From positions 11,476,471 to 11,540,470 of the forward strand of contig OZ017767.1 in NCBI GenBank assembly GCA_963969345.1: a DNA stretch of 64,000 bases. Reading direction: 5' to 3'. Positions within the stretch are counted from its first letter, which is position 1. Each line of letters begins with the position of its first letter. This document shows, in pieces, positions 1 to 11,286 of this stretch. This stretch comes from Turbatrix aceti (taxonomy: Eukaryota; Nematoda; Chromadorea; Rhabditida; Panagrolaimidae). A program made the position numbers and the translations under genes. Under the pieces are notes generated by a model. That model was given only the letters and a program-made list of their open reading frames with translations. It made no database searches and had not been told where the DNA came from.

Positions 1-1239
1 ACGTCATCGACTCCGGCAAGGCAGATTCTCGCTGCTGGGGACTTTTCGATGACTACGCCCCGGTTGTGGAGGGCCGTGAGGTTGAGTTCACGCTCGAGGA
101 ACGCCATCCAGTGATCCACATTTTCGTGCATGTACTCGTGATTGCCGGTGACGAAGAACTTGCCGTAGCGAGCTCGGATCGAAGCTACGGGCTTCGTCCT
201 GGGTGCCAGAAAGTCGATATACCCGTCGACGAGGTCGCCACTGAAGGCGACGATGTCAGGCTGCACCTGGTTGATGACCTGCGCGATCTGCTCCATGCGC
301 GATCTGCCGACGGTCGGACCCATGTGGACGTCGGTCACGAGGGCGATAGAGAAGCCGTCAAACTCGGCAGGAAGATTGTCGATCGAGATGTTGAGCGTTT
401 TGAGGGTAGGCCGGCTCGCTGCCACCGAAAATCCATGGGCGCAGACGAGGAATGCCAGAATCAGCGCGAACCAGGTGTGCGCGTTTTCAGAACGCAGGAT
501 TGGCGACGTTGTTTTGGGCGCGACGCGGGCCACGATGCGCTCGAAGATGAAGAAGCCGAAGAGGAGCACTCCTGCGTGAAGGTACGTTCCAACCGCCAGG
601 AAACTGAAAAAATTAAAAATAAAATTTTTTTGATGTGCGAAAAATTATTTTCCCTTCGAGAACCCCGTTTTCCCTCAACAAATATTTTTTTACGTTTTAA
701 AAAATCTATTTGATCACAAAAATGTGTTTACGGTAGCTACCGTATATTTTCTTGTTCAGATCTGTGAAAAATGCAAACAAAATTTTTACAAAAAAAACGC
801 TCAAAATAAGAAAACAATTCTTTTTTTTAAACCGTTAAAAAACGAACCAAAGAACCGGAAAAAAGAAATCCTCGGGCAACGGCACGTAGAAGAATATCCA
901 CGAGAGATGAGCCATTCCAATCCAAAGCAGAGCAAACGAAGTGACTAATAATTTTCCGTGTCTCGCCCAGAGGGTCTTTGACTGGTGGCCAAGTGATTGG
1001 TGGTAAACGGTCTGGCGATTGACTGTCCGAGTGCCGTTCGGAACGAGGCGTATGAGTCGTCTATAGATGAAGATCGAGAACAGGACCATTCCCAACTCGC
1101 GAGCCAACTCAAAGATCAGCCTGATAGGCGAGTTGCCCGGTGCCAAGCCGTTGGCGATGACAAAGAGTCGTGCGAGTAGAAAGAATCCATCTATCGCGAG
1201 AAGTGCCAGAATGAATCGCCGCGGCATTCCTCCAAACAT
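1..1239 (-). CDS. TMPPE-like transmembrane metallophosphoesterase (3' end beyond window)
   Basis: Predicted membrane-anchored calcineurin-type phosphoesterase, partial at the left edge. Exon 1 starts at ATG 1239, just after a CTTTGCAG acceptor, and encodes hydrophobic segments (starting MFGGMPRRFILALLAIDGFF). The next exon begins after a TTTTCAG acceptor at 603 and continues past base 1. It holds the metal-binding motifs in order: LVTDVHMGPTVG (D-x-H), FSGDLVDG (GD-xx-D) and GNHEYM (GNHE). Multi-pass N-terminus followed by a soluble phosphoesterase domain is the TMPPE layout. The donor of exon 1 near 856 is unresolved: the GT sites I see there do not give the phase needed for the exon at 603, so a small exon may be missing. 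Substrate unknown. Divergent neighbour: the SH2 gene from 2366. Confidence 0.85.
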
Positions 1240-2365
1240 CCTGCAAAGAGGATTTTGATGGTCTAGACTAGTCGGCGGCGACACAACAGTTTGCTGCATT
1301 CTACCTGCGCTAATTTTGCAGGTTGACTTGACAGAAAACAGAACAAGACATTTTTTACAAGAGTTTGTTTGCAGGACAGAAAGTGAGTTATCCAAATGAG
1401 TGGATGAACGATGTTTTTGTTGTTTGCACACGAAACTGCAGACGAGTGAAAGCACAAACTATACAATAACATAAGGAACTTTTTCGAAAGTTGAAAAAAA
1501 CACGGTTTGGTAAACAGGATTCATACGCAAGACAGAAATTTTAAAAAATGTATAAAAAGAAAAGTTTATACAAGCGCAAGCTTATCGCTCGCACATAACT
1601 GACACATTGGCTGTGCGATTTTGTGCTTTTCCAGAAAAAAAACTACGTGTACAAAATGTTCAGCGTCATCATGACAACAAGAAAAAAATGTGTACGAGTA
1701 ACCCTCATGGTTACGAGTAAAAAAAGGGAAAAGTAATTTGGCCTTATTTGCAGAAAAAGTAATCTGCGGGTGTGAGTCAGTCAAAAAAAATGAAAATATG
1801 GAAATCGAATCTAGCGGATAAATTTAGGATTTTTTATAGCGTAAAAACCGTTTTATTTAAAATTTTTTTACAAAAATACGTTCAAAAAACTTTCCTTTCG
1901 AGAATCGCAAATTTTATATTCGAAAGTTTTATACGGTAGCTATCGTATATGTTCTTGTTTATCGACGGTTATTCGAAAGTTGCGATGTAATGATTACGGT
2001 CATTTGAGGTAAACTGGCATCCACAAGTAAGATTGACTACCCAAGGACGACATTTTTGAGGAATATGATTTTTTAATTGCCTGTTGTCGTCCAGATTAAA
2101 AGTCAAAATCAAGCAAAGAACTCATAACAAGTCGGCAAAAAACGCCGCAAAAAGTATTCGAAAATCGCGTTTTTTCTTTGTCACATTTTGCCAGCGGTGG
2201 ATTATTTTTGAAGCGGAAGAAAAATATTGTTTTTATACCAAACATTTTTTTGATGCAGACATTTGCATGCCACCATCGCCTACCAACAGCCAGCATGCCA
2301 ATGCTCTCCATGATCGTATCAGCCATCCGTGAGTTGTCGGTTGAATCGTTTTCGGTCTTGGAAGA
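1240..2365. other. Intergenic region between divergent genes
   Basis: A+T-rich sequence between the TMPPE-like gene (-) and the SH2-like gene (+). It must carry both promoters or 5' leaders. A duplicated short motif around TATACGGTAGCTA-TCGTATAT occurs near 1931-1950, and a relative of it lies at 729-749 inside the TMPPE intron. No convincing exon. Confidence 0.5.
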
Positions 2366-3663
2366 ATGACGAAAGGTGGTCAACGTCGCGGGGCGCGGCT
2401 TCTGAACGAGTTAAGCATGTCGAATCTTCGTCCATGCACGCTTCCTACCCCCAAGAATGCCATCAAGGACGGCTATTCCGTCTTTCCCAATGGCCGAAAC
2501 ACGTGCTGCCTTCACGGCGGACAGTGTCAGCGTGCAAAGGCTGCCGCGGTTGCCGCTATTTCTACTTCGTCCTCTTACACTACCGTGAGACAAAAAAAGT
2601 TGTCAGAATTCCTGATGATTGTTAATTTTCGTTGCAGGACAAGCATAGCCACTACGAGCCGGTCAACACGTCGCTTCCGCCGACTTTTATTCCCCGAGAA
2701 GAAATTAACGCCGGCACAGGCTACGAACGCGTCTTCTGCACTTCTCCCGAAAACTGTCCTACCTCAAAGTCGAGTCGTTCGACGACATCGGTTGGGAGGC
2801 GAAAAAAACTCAAGGGCATCTACCTGGGTGGACTGACGCCCCCACAGGCCGAAGAGCGCCTGCCTGATCGGGTCTCGTTCCGTCTCTACCATCGACTTCC
2901 TGATCCCAACGATTATGGCTACGAGGAACTCAAACAGTCCTGCGACCTCTTCCTGATTTATCGTAGTCTCGATGGAAAATATTTGTAAGTCAAAAAACTT
3001 TTTTAGGGTCAAAGAACTTTTAAAATAGTCATGGGCCGAAGAAAAGTCAGTTTTCCATTTTTTTGGGAATTTGAGCCAAAAAAATTTAAAAAGCCATTTT
3101 TTTTAAATTTGAAGTTTATAAAGTTCTAAAAAATCAATTTCCTTTTTTGGTCTACAATGGTTCAAAAGATCTTTTTTGTTTGTTGTTTTTGTAATTGTTA
3201 TAAATGCAAAAAACACTTGGGTTTTTTTGAGCCAAAAAAATGTCAGTTTTACTTTTTTGAGGACAGGCAAGAAATTGTCAAGTTACATGTTTTTGTTTCC
3301 CAAGTCTAAAAAGACGTCTTGAAAAAGTCAAAAAAACTAAAAAAATTGCTTTTTGATATTTTTAAAATTTATAATTTTTGGTCAAATTTTAATTTTTTTT
3401 TTATGATTTTTGACCCAAAAAAATGAATTTCTAAAAAAAATTAATCTCTACTTTTCAGTCATTTTCCCATCATCGGAAACTGCTCTTCGGGAGAAACCGG
3501 TCCGGATCGCACGTTCTACATGGTGAATTACGGCAAATCTGCTCCGAGCTTCTCGTCTCTGGATGCCCTCGTGAGCTTCTACCAGATGTACTCGTCCAGC
3601 GTCAGCAACAATCCCACGCACGACCTCTTCCCCGTCAAAAGTTCTCGTTCTTTCAATCAATAA
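2366..3663 (+). CDS. Divergent SH2-domain protein
   Basis: Three exons: 2366-2584, 2638-2984 and 3459-3663, with GTGAGA, GTAAGT donors and TTGCAG, TTTCAG acceptors; phases agree. The second half reads as one SH2-like fold: IYLGGLTPPQAEERL matches the W-Y-x-G-x-(I/L)-x-R-x-x-A-E-x-L start, VSFRLYHRLP sits at the FLVR strand, and FSSLDALVSFYQMY matches the F-x-S-L-x-x-LV-x-x-Y end. The phosphotyrosine-binding arginine of FLVR is not in its usual place, so ligand binding may be altered or lost. The N-terminal ~70 residues are Ser/Ala-rich with several Cys. ATG 2417 is an alternative start. Small stand-alone SH2 proteins are common in nematodes; the partner is unknown. Confidence 0.75.
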
Positions 3664-3690
3664 CCACTCGTGGACGTGATAAACTCTTCA

Positions 3691-5357
3691 TTACCTACGC
3701 CTGATACCCACAATCATAGAATTCTCGGGAGACACCGTTTCGTCGACGTACTGGATGAGTTTGACGTCAAAGTTTGTCTCGGCACGAAGTCTCTGCACTC
3801 GGCCCCATTCGAAGACCGCCTTTGCAGCCCTGCCGAGGGCGAGTTTCTTTTCGTAGCTCCAGAGCTTGTAGTCGTCTCCGAGATCGTTGGTCGGCATCTG
3901 ACTGGTCGCATTTGCGGGTCGACCACAGGTTGCCCAGGATGTCATCATTCGGGCCGCCGCGATGAGATGGGGAGAGTCGAGGCCGATGGATGAGAGGTAG
4001 TCGGCACCGGTGTACTCACTGACAACGATCCGGTGATGACAGCAGGGGGCGAGGCAGAATCCGTCGACTGCCAGGGCGTTGGTGTCATCCGCTGGTGCAG
4101 AGCAGGCCCGGATGATGAGGTTGACGCCAAAGTCGGTGGCGACCCCGCAAAAATGCTTACACACGACGGAAATGCTGCTGGCTGAGGCCAGGGCTGGGAT
4201 TTTGGAGGGGTCGACGTGTTCGATGCCGCAGCGTAATCTGACTATTTTGACGTCGTTGATTTCCTGGAAAAAGATGTCATTTAAAAAAATAAAATTAAAA
4301 AAAAAGGGTCAAAAATTAAAAAAAAATGTTGCGTTATCGTTTTTTAATGACGTAACAACGAAAAAAATAACATCCAAAATTGTTCTGCATTTTTCACCCA
4401 AAAAAAACAACTCACACTTTTGGCCCGATTGTCGATCTTGTGTTTCACCCCCGAGCTATCCACCAGCACAAACGTCGCCTGTGGAGCCGCCGATGCCATA
4501 AAATACGCCAGTTGTCCTCGACCAGAGCCCAATTCAAGCACCGCAGCCGTAGATTCGTTTTTCAGCAATCCACTGTCCTTCATGTGACCTGAAACCTTCC
4601 TCCCTCAATCATCAACCCTTCCATCAAACAAAAAACCCCACCAAGAATCGAGCTAATCTGTACGAGATGCTTTGTCTTCTCGACTTCCGGCAATTTTTCC
4701 TCGACGATCGGGAATTTTCTCTGGTCAAATAAAATTTCATCCTTGAAGCTGTCGTGGGCTTTTTCGACAATGTTGGCAGCAAGCGAGACAAAATCCGTCA
4801 GATCACTCGGCACTTCGGAATCGTTGGCGTCGTCGGGGGTTGGATGGAGGCAGTTGATCCGGGCTTTGACCCACGAAGCATCCGGCAGACGAGCGTTGCA
4901 CTTGTTTCGGATGTGGTCATCGATTGCCGAGATGTTCACCGAGTGCTTAGGATCGAGGGGGCATGGAATGCGTTTCTGAAAAATAAAAAACGGTTAAAAA
5001 TTGAAAAAAAACAAAAAACGGAAAAAAAGTTGTCCTAAAATTTTACAACCAAAAATGAACGTAAAAAAGTAATACTTTTTAGTGAAAAAAATGTTATTCC
5101 GAGTAATATAAAAACCGTAAAAAATATCACTTTTCAGTCTTTTACAATATGTTTTCCAGATTCCTTATGTTTCCCCGTTTACCTACCTCATCATTAGCAA
5201 GCACAGAATGTTCACCACAATACAAAGCACCAGCTTTGGCAAGAAGTTTGCAGGTCCGATTCTTCTTCGGAACAATAAAAGTACACCTGTGTAGTTCCAG
5301 CTTTGTCTTCTTCACCGTTGGTTCGTCCACGTCCAACAAGACGACTTCAGAAGCCAT
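3691..5357 (-). CDS. tRNA 2'-O-methyltransferase TRM13 homologue
   Basis: TRM13 methylates the 2'-OH of nucleotide 4 in the acceptor stem of several tRNAs. Four exons: 5357-5187, 4975-4642, 4588-4416 and 4263-3691, giving about 416 aa (human TRMT13 is about 480). Domains in order: an N-terminal CCCH zinc finger (RCTFIVPKKNRTCKLL...YCGEH), a CHHC finger (IPCPLDPKHSVN...HIRNKC), a SAM-binding motif (VLELGSGRGQL) and the conserved C-terminal APCCHHR segment. The apparent stop at 4580-4582 is removed by a 53-base intron (4589-4641, GTGGGG...TTTCAG) that joins ISSILG to HMKDSG in phase. The gene is head to head with the THAP gene; their starts are 294 bases apart. Confidence 0.92.
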
Positions 5358-5651
5358 GAAACCTGGTTATAAAACAGATTCCACAAAGACTGCAAAGCGG
5401 AACAATCTGCGTGCAGTCCTGCAAAGTGCGCAGCGTGCCTCAACAATCGCGTAAGGACCGCTCTCTAAACTGCACGACACACAGGCTTTCTTAGCACGAA
5501 AGTTTCTATCGAGTTTGTTTGTGTTGTTTTTGCCAGTTGTTGCAATTTTATAGGCTCATGGATTGTGGTTTATTTTTGCGCGTTAAATTTATGTTGTGCT
5601 TGTTTTAATTAAAGTTGTGCCTTTTTTTTCAGTTTTCATCCAGTATCCAGG
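5358..5651. promoter_or_regulatory. Shared 5' region of TRM13 and THAP genes
   Basis: Only 294 bases separate the two divergent start codons, so the interval must hold both promoters or leaders. On the + side a TTTTTTTTCAG acceptor ends at 5632, 19 bases before the THAP ATG. This is where a trans-spliced leader or a 5' UTR intron would join. No TATA box is obvious. Confidence 0.55.
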
Positions 5652-6494
5652 ATGTATTCAACGACAAGAAGAAACACGCTACACAATTACCCCAGATTGA
5701 CGACTGAAACGTGCATCTTCTGTGCATGGACTCGTAGTGAAGAAAAGACTCGCGGTCTTCGATTCTACAACATCCCTCGTGAACCGGGACTCAAGAAGGC
5801 CAAGTGGTTGCAGTCCATCGGATGTGGTAGGAAAATCAACAATCGTGATCGGGTAGGTACCTTTTTTTAGGTTTTTTTTAGTGATAATGTGCTTTTATTA
5901 ATATTTTCGAGTTTTCAGGTCTGCAGCGTGCACTTCCAGTTCGGTCGCCCGTCCAACGATCCGAGTCACATCGACTTCCAGCCCCATCTCTTTCTCGATC
6001 GCCCTCCGAATGACCAAGAACTCGTCGAGTCCAAGAAATGCTTCGATGCCATGATCCGCCAGTTGCAGCAGGAAGCTGAGAGACGCAGAAATGGAATCTT
6101 GGCCGCGCCAAAGCCACCTGCACCTGTCATAACGACTACCGTGGCGGCACCGGTCGAGGATTTACCCCGGGTGAGTCTTGGAGCGAAGCGAAAATTTACA
6201 CCGGTAGGCCTCGAAAGCGAGGATGACTCTGGATGCTCCAACGAGGCAGAAGAAGACAACACGAAGCGTCAACTGAAATCCTGCGTGAAACAGGTTTCCC
6301 CACCGGCTTCGGATTCGTCGTCGTCCGGGGCACATTCGACGACCGCTCAGCCTGTATTGACCCTTCCGCTGTCCAAGCGAGTCAAACTCGTGCCGATTCC
6401 GGTACACCTTGTCAAGCACTTTGGACTCCACGCAAACGACACCATTCTCATTCGGCGAAAAATTCCCACTCCCAAGCTGGGTGGTATTGAATGA
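5652..6494 (+). CDS. THAP-domain zinc-finger protein
   Basis: Two exons, 5652-5852 and 5919-6494 (GTAGGT donor, TTTTCAG acceptor), 258 aa. The N-terminus is a C2CH THAP domain: CIFC, then GLRFYNIP, the conserved W in KKAKWLQSIG, and CSVHF supplying the last Cys and His. The usual AVPTIF box after the domain is only weakly matched. THAP domains bind DNA in a sequence-specific way, so a nuclear regulatory role is likely. Downstream are a short helical, Glu/Arg-rich stretch and an acidic Ser-rich linker, then a conserved-looking C-terminal block (PLSKRVKLVPIPVHLVKHFG). No transposase catalytic domain is present, so this looks like a host gene and not a P-element remnant. Confidence 0.88.
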
Positions 6495-7164
6495 TCTATT
6501 TATGATGTGGATTTTTGTGGCTGTACTTTTGTGTCATCAGTTGTTTACCTTTTGTTTTGCCGAACTCACCTCTGATATAAATTTCATTTGCTTGTTTGAT
6601 GGAGTTTTGGGGTAAACAAACAAATTAGCAAAAAAATGGGGTGATTTTTGGTTCTTTTGCAGAAAGCAGAAAAAAACTTTTTTGGTTGCTCGAACGCACG
6701 CAGAAATTCAACTTGCGATAGCACACTTTAGGTAAACAAATTTATACACTAAATATCGCATTTTAACACAAAAAACATTGTAACTAACCAATTAGCGTCA
6801 AAATATCGTGACAAACACGGTAAACAACTCAAAAATTCGAGGTTTACGATTTTTATAAAACTTTGGCGTTCCGTGACAGACTGCCAAAGATTGGAAGGCG
6901 AACTCTCTCGCGGATGTGTTCTTTTGACGACAACTTTTTTGCTTGTTTTGTGTTCTTTTATCGGTGCATCCAAAATTTGTGCAACCATTTGTTGTCTCTA
7001 CACCTTCCGTCTGTTTTGATTGACCAAACTAGCGTGTGTTGTGTAGTGACGGGTTGAGAACCTCATCGTCCGTCGCGTGGTGTTGTCATGGGCTGCGACG
7101 CCTAATTCAGCGTCAACGTTCTTCCTTATCTATAGGTGCTGTTTGGTATATTTTGCTTGCTAAA
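6495..7164. other. Intergenic, THAP to seipin
   Basis: A+T-rich. It carries the 3' flank of the THAP gene and the upstream region of seipin. No additional exon or repeat recognised. Confidence 0.5.
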
Positions 7165-8798
7165 ATGTCGGAGCTACTCGATTTTGGCAGATGGATCTAC
7201 AACGCTCTGCGTCGGATAAAAATGAGCACGGTGACATCCATTCTGAGCTCGGTCCTCTTCGTTGCACTGCTCTCTGCTGCAAGTCCGTTTATTTTACGCT
7301 CATTTTTGCTCCCACAAACCGTTACCCGCGTCGAACCTCTGGATTTTACGTTCAATACCTGTGACACTCAGCTGGGGGGTGTTTGTTCGTTTCCCGAGGC
7401 TGTGCTAGATCTCAGAGAGGTACGAATCCTATTTTTTAGGAGAATTCTAACCTCAGACTTTTTTTTAGCATGAATTTGAACTTTCTCCCGGCTATCGACA
7501 TGCTTTCTCCGTTGTCGTCCATCTTTACGACAGCTATGAAAACCAAAACCTCGGCATGTTCCAGATCCAACTCACCGCCAAAGACGAAGATGGCAAGGTT
7601 CTTGGTGTGCTGAAGAAAACTGTTTTGGCTCGTCGATCGTGGCTTTCTTCTTCCTACTATCTGGTGAGTGTTTATATACAAAAAAACTGGATTTACGATC
7701 GTTTGAGAAAAACTGATCGTAAAGCGGAAAGAAACATAATAAAACATTTTTATTAGTCGTAGGCGAATTATGATACCAAAAAACGACAAATTGTCGGATG
7801 TAAGAGTTTCGATCGTTTTTCAAAAGTAACGTTTTTACTTTTTTATGTTACTTTTTGTTGAAAGTAATGTTATTTGCTCGATTTTATGTTACTTTGGGTT
7901 ACGTTCTTTTTTGCTGATATTATTGTATTTTTTACTATATTTCGTTACTTTTTGAGCGCCACATGATCAGTTTTTTCCAAACGTTTTATTTTTTTTTCCG
8001 GAAGAATCTATCAGCTTCTGTCAAAACAAAATTTTTAGTTATGTTTTTTTTCCATGATAACTAAAAATTTTCGTTTTTTAGGTCCGAAACACATTTTTCT
8101 TCCCGCTGTACATAATGGGCTTTTTGACGTCAGGTGATCTGGTTCACAACGTTCGCATTCCCGGTGAGCTGCATGAGCTCGCTACCAGGCCCACCGCTCA
8201 GCTAGTTGTACAGCTACAAAATCGATTCATCGAAGTATCGTATGGCGAGTTACACATTCGTGCAAGCGTTGGCCTGTGGTCATGGGCGTTTAACGAATTT
8301 CCACTTGCTTCTTTTCTTGCAACGTTCGTCTTTGTGTTTGCTGCTCTGCTTTCGCTGGATTTGACGTACTGGGTTTATCAAGGAATTTCTGAACTCGAAA
8401 GAACCGAGGGTGTGGCAGTGGTGAGTTTTTTTTTAATTTTAAAAAAAATTTTTGAAATGAATTTAAAAAAAAATATATAAAAATTTTGTATCTATTTTTT
8501 TGCGAATTTTCAGGTGGTTGAAAGATTCCTGAGAATTCTGCCAACTCCAGTGAACCGTTTTCTACAATCCCTTCTTGAAACTCCTCTTATGGGTCCGACG
8601 CCCGCTCCTGCTACCGCTGCTGATCCACCGGCGCCACCACCGACGCCTCCTCTTCCACCCGCCTGGAACGAGGACGAGCAACCCGAAAGCCTGCCCGTTG
8701 ATGAATATTCCGATCTCTATTTCCCCCAGAATTCGACTTTGATCAACAAACCCGTTCAGAACGGGAATACCGTACGAAATCGTAACGGGTTGTTGTAA
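7165..8798 (+). CDS. seip-1: Seipin homologue (lipid-droplet biogenesis)
   Basis: Seipin forms a ring in the ER membrane at lipid-droplet contact sites and helps droplets grow. Four exons: 7165-7419, 7469-7663, 8082-8420 and 8514-8798, 357 aa, all junctions in phase. Layout is typical: a first membrane segment (about residues 20-45), a luminal domain opening with CDTQLGGVCSFPEAVLDL and containing NLGMFQIQL, then a second membrane segment (FPLASFLATFVFVFAALLSL) and a proline-rich cytosolic tail ending about 95 residues later. The symbol is the C. elegans name and rests on family match plus remembered synteny with JAMP and PGAP3 downstream. The tail is not conserved in the family and is probably unstructured. 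Confidence 0.9.
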
Positions 8799-11286
8799 TT
8801 ATCCTGCCAATAGATGTATTTTAATTCCGTGTGCCTTGTTGAGAACATTTTTAGCGGGTGTCGTTTGTTTTTTTTTCACTTATTTTTTTTTGTTTGGTAC
8901 CTCAATTTTTTAGTTGTTTTTTTTGAATAATAATAGTGACTGATTTTTTGTGGGAAAATGACACGAGTCGTTGACGTCGACTTTGAATTACCTGATTGGC
9001 TTTTTTTTGGGATTGGGAAAGTTATTTTAAAATTTTGAATGGTTTTATAATTTTTTTACTTTTTTTTTGCCCTGCGAACGTCACGAAATGCTTCACGTAT
9101 TTTTGTCAGTCGTTTTTGTTTATTAATAAGATAATAACTGGTTATGGTTCGTCTCGTCTTAGTGAGTGACGTTAGAGTAATATTCACTTCCTTTTTTTAC
9201 CCTCCGGAATTAGAACACAAATACTCTAAAAAATATCAGGTGCGTGCAACACGAAAGTGACGTGAGCGTATTTATACCGGAACAACCTCAAGGAAATGGT
9301 TTGTGGTCATTGTGTAAGAAACGTTCAAATTTGAGTTGGTTTAGTTGAAGTCTAAAAAAATGAAACTACGCATTTTTTTGGAAAAATGCCAGAAAACGTT
9401 TTAAAATTTTTTTTCGAGATTAGTTTTGTATAATTATGTATTCTGCATGTCTAATGCTAAAATTACGGTCATTGTCGTGTTTACTAATTTGCCCTTTGGC
9501 TGAACGTGATATGAATGAAATTCGTAATTTTTAATCATTTGCAAAAAAAATTTGTCATTATTTTTTTTCTAAAATATTTAGTTGCTCCTGGTGCGCAATT
9601 AGGATGATGAGATTTTGGTGAACTCTGAGAGTGCAAATCAAGGCCAAAATCCGTCAAACATGGCCCCCATGTATTTTTTTTCAATGCCAACCACCCTTCG
9701 CCTTTTGTTTTCCGTCTCCGCGAGCTTAGCTTGTTCCCATCTGTTGTTATGGTACGGCGTCTTTAGGGTATCAAAGATTTGTACCATCTAAAAGTAGGAG
9801 CTTTAGCGAAGCCAAAAACCCCGATGTTTGTTGTAAATGCGCGCGCGCGTATGCATGCAAGTAGTCTGCGTTCCAATCAGTTTTCGAGAGAGCAGGAACA
9901 AAAAAATATTTATCTCCTACACAATCTCGAATTCTGGCTGACTGGCGGCTGCCCTTGGCAATGGAAGATGTTCCGCATTGATTTGTGATGCATTATTAGA
10001 TGCTTTATTTTTGCCCTTCTTTTTATAAGTATACACATGTTGTCTAGACTCTTTCTTTCTTTCAACAGCAAAAAAAAGAAGATGCTGTGGCTACCCACCC
10101 GGCTTTTCCTTGGAGGAACAGGAACGGGGTCGTTTATTGACTGACCAGCTGGGTAGGCAAAAAAAAGAAGAACAAGAAAGTTTCTTCTTTTTTGTTGCCT
10201 GAGGCCTCAATTGAGGTGTCTTGTTTGTCTGATGGGTCGGTCGGTCGGTCAATAAGTACCAGACGACGCTGGTTTTTTATTGTTTTTATAAAAATAATTT
10301 TTTTTGTGTTTTTGAAAGGTAAAAAACGATTGTTCTTTTTTTGTGAAAATGCCATAAAAAATGCGTTGTCGTGGTTTTTTCCTAAAATGACGCGATGCAT
10401 GTTTTTTTTGCACTTTGGCTTTTTGAATGGATTTTTGAACGTAACCTGACTCTTTTATGCATCAAAACAAAAATATAACTCCTCTTTGCATAAATCTTCA
10501 AATATTTTCGAATAAATGCAAACAAAATTTTTGTTCTGAAAATTATTTTCGATATTTTTTAACTCAGTTTTTTAACTGAGATTTGCCCAAGGGACAAATC
10601 TCTTGCTTCCTATTTTTTGTTATGTTTTGGTCGTTTTTTTCGACGTAGCTATGATGACGGCTTTTATGGTTTGATTTGATGTCAGATTTTTTTCTATTAT
10701 ATTTGTGAAGTAGGGAAGGCTCAAAGAAGGGGAAACCAATTTTTGACGAAAGCTAAATGGGATTTTGTGGGTTTAAGGAAAGGGCTACGGGAAGTCTTAA
10801 ATAATCTATGCAATGTTGTATTTTTTTTTCAAAGGTTTTTGGGTGTTTGACTTTTTTCTGCGCGTTTTTATAACTTTTTTACTATGGAATATTTTTTTTA
10901 TGCTGAATTTTTTTTTTTATGTTTTTGACGTTCGTTCATTTTTTGCAGGTGATCTCACTCTTCACTCACCGTGAACGGCCTGGCCTCTTTGCATCTCTTT
11001 CCATGACAACAGAGGAACACCGGGCATTTTTGTAGCCCTCCGCTCTTCTGTCTCTCTTTCCCCTTGGCTTTATCTGGAGTTCCGCCACCCAAACAGTTTC
11101 TCCACCTGCACCTGCATCGGTGGGAGTGCTACTGCTATCATCATCACCGTCAGCGTGTCCAAACGACAACACCCATCCAACGATATCAAAATCAATGATT
11201 GTCAGCTTGCGTACGATAATTTTGGAATTATTTTTGATAGCTGGTCATAACAAATCAAATTTTGTGGACGACTCTGGCTGTCATCG
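8799..11286. other. Intergenic, seipin to JAMP
   Basis: About 2.5 kb of A+T-rich sequence. It includes an alternating GC stretch near 9840-9848 and a G+C-richer block at 10,948-11,190 preceded by a TTTTTTGCAG acceptor, which may be a 5' untranslated exon of the JAMP gene. On the - strand the same block has an open frame of 68 codons (11,172-10,966) that I could not tie to any family. Confidence 0.4.

Noticed and set aside
4580..4642. Apparent frameshift or stop in the TRM13 gene between two open frames
   Set aside because: A 53-base GTGGGG...TTTCAG intron joins the frames in phase and restores the conserved segment, so the gene is intact.
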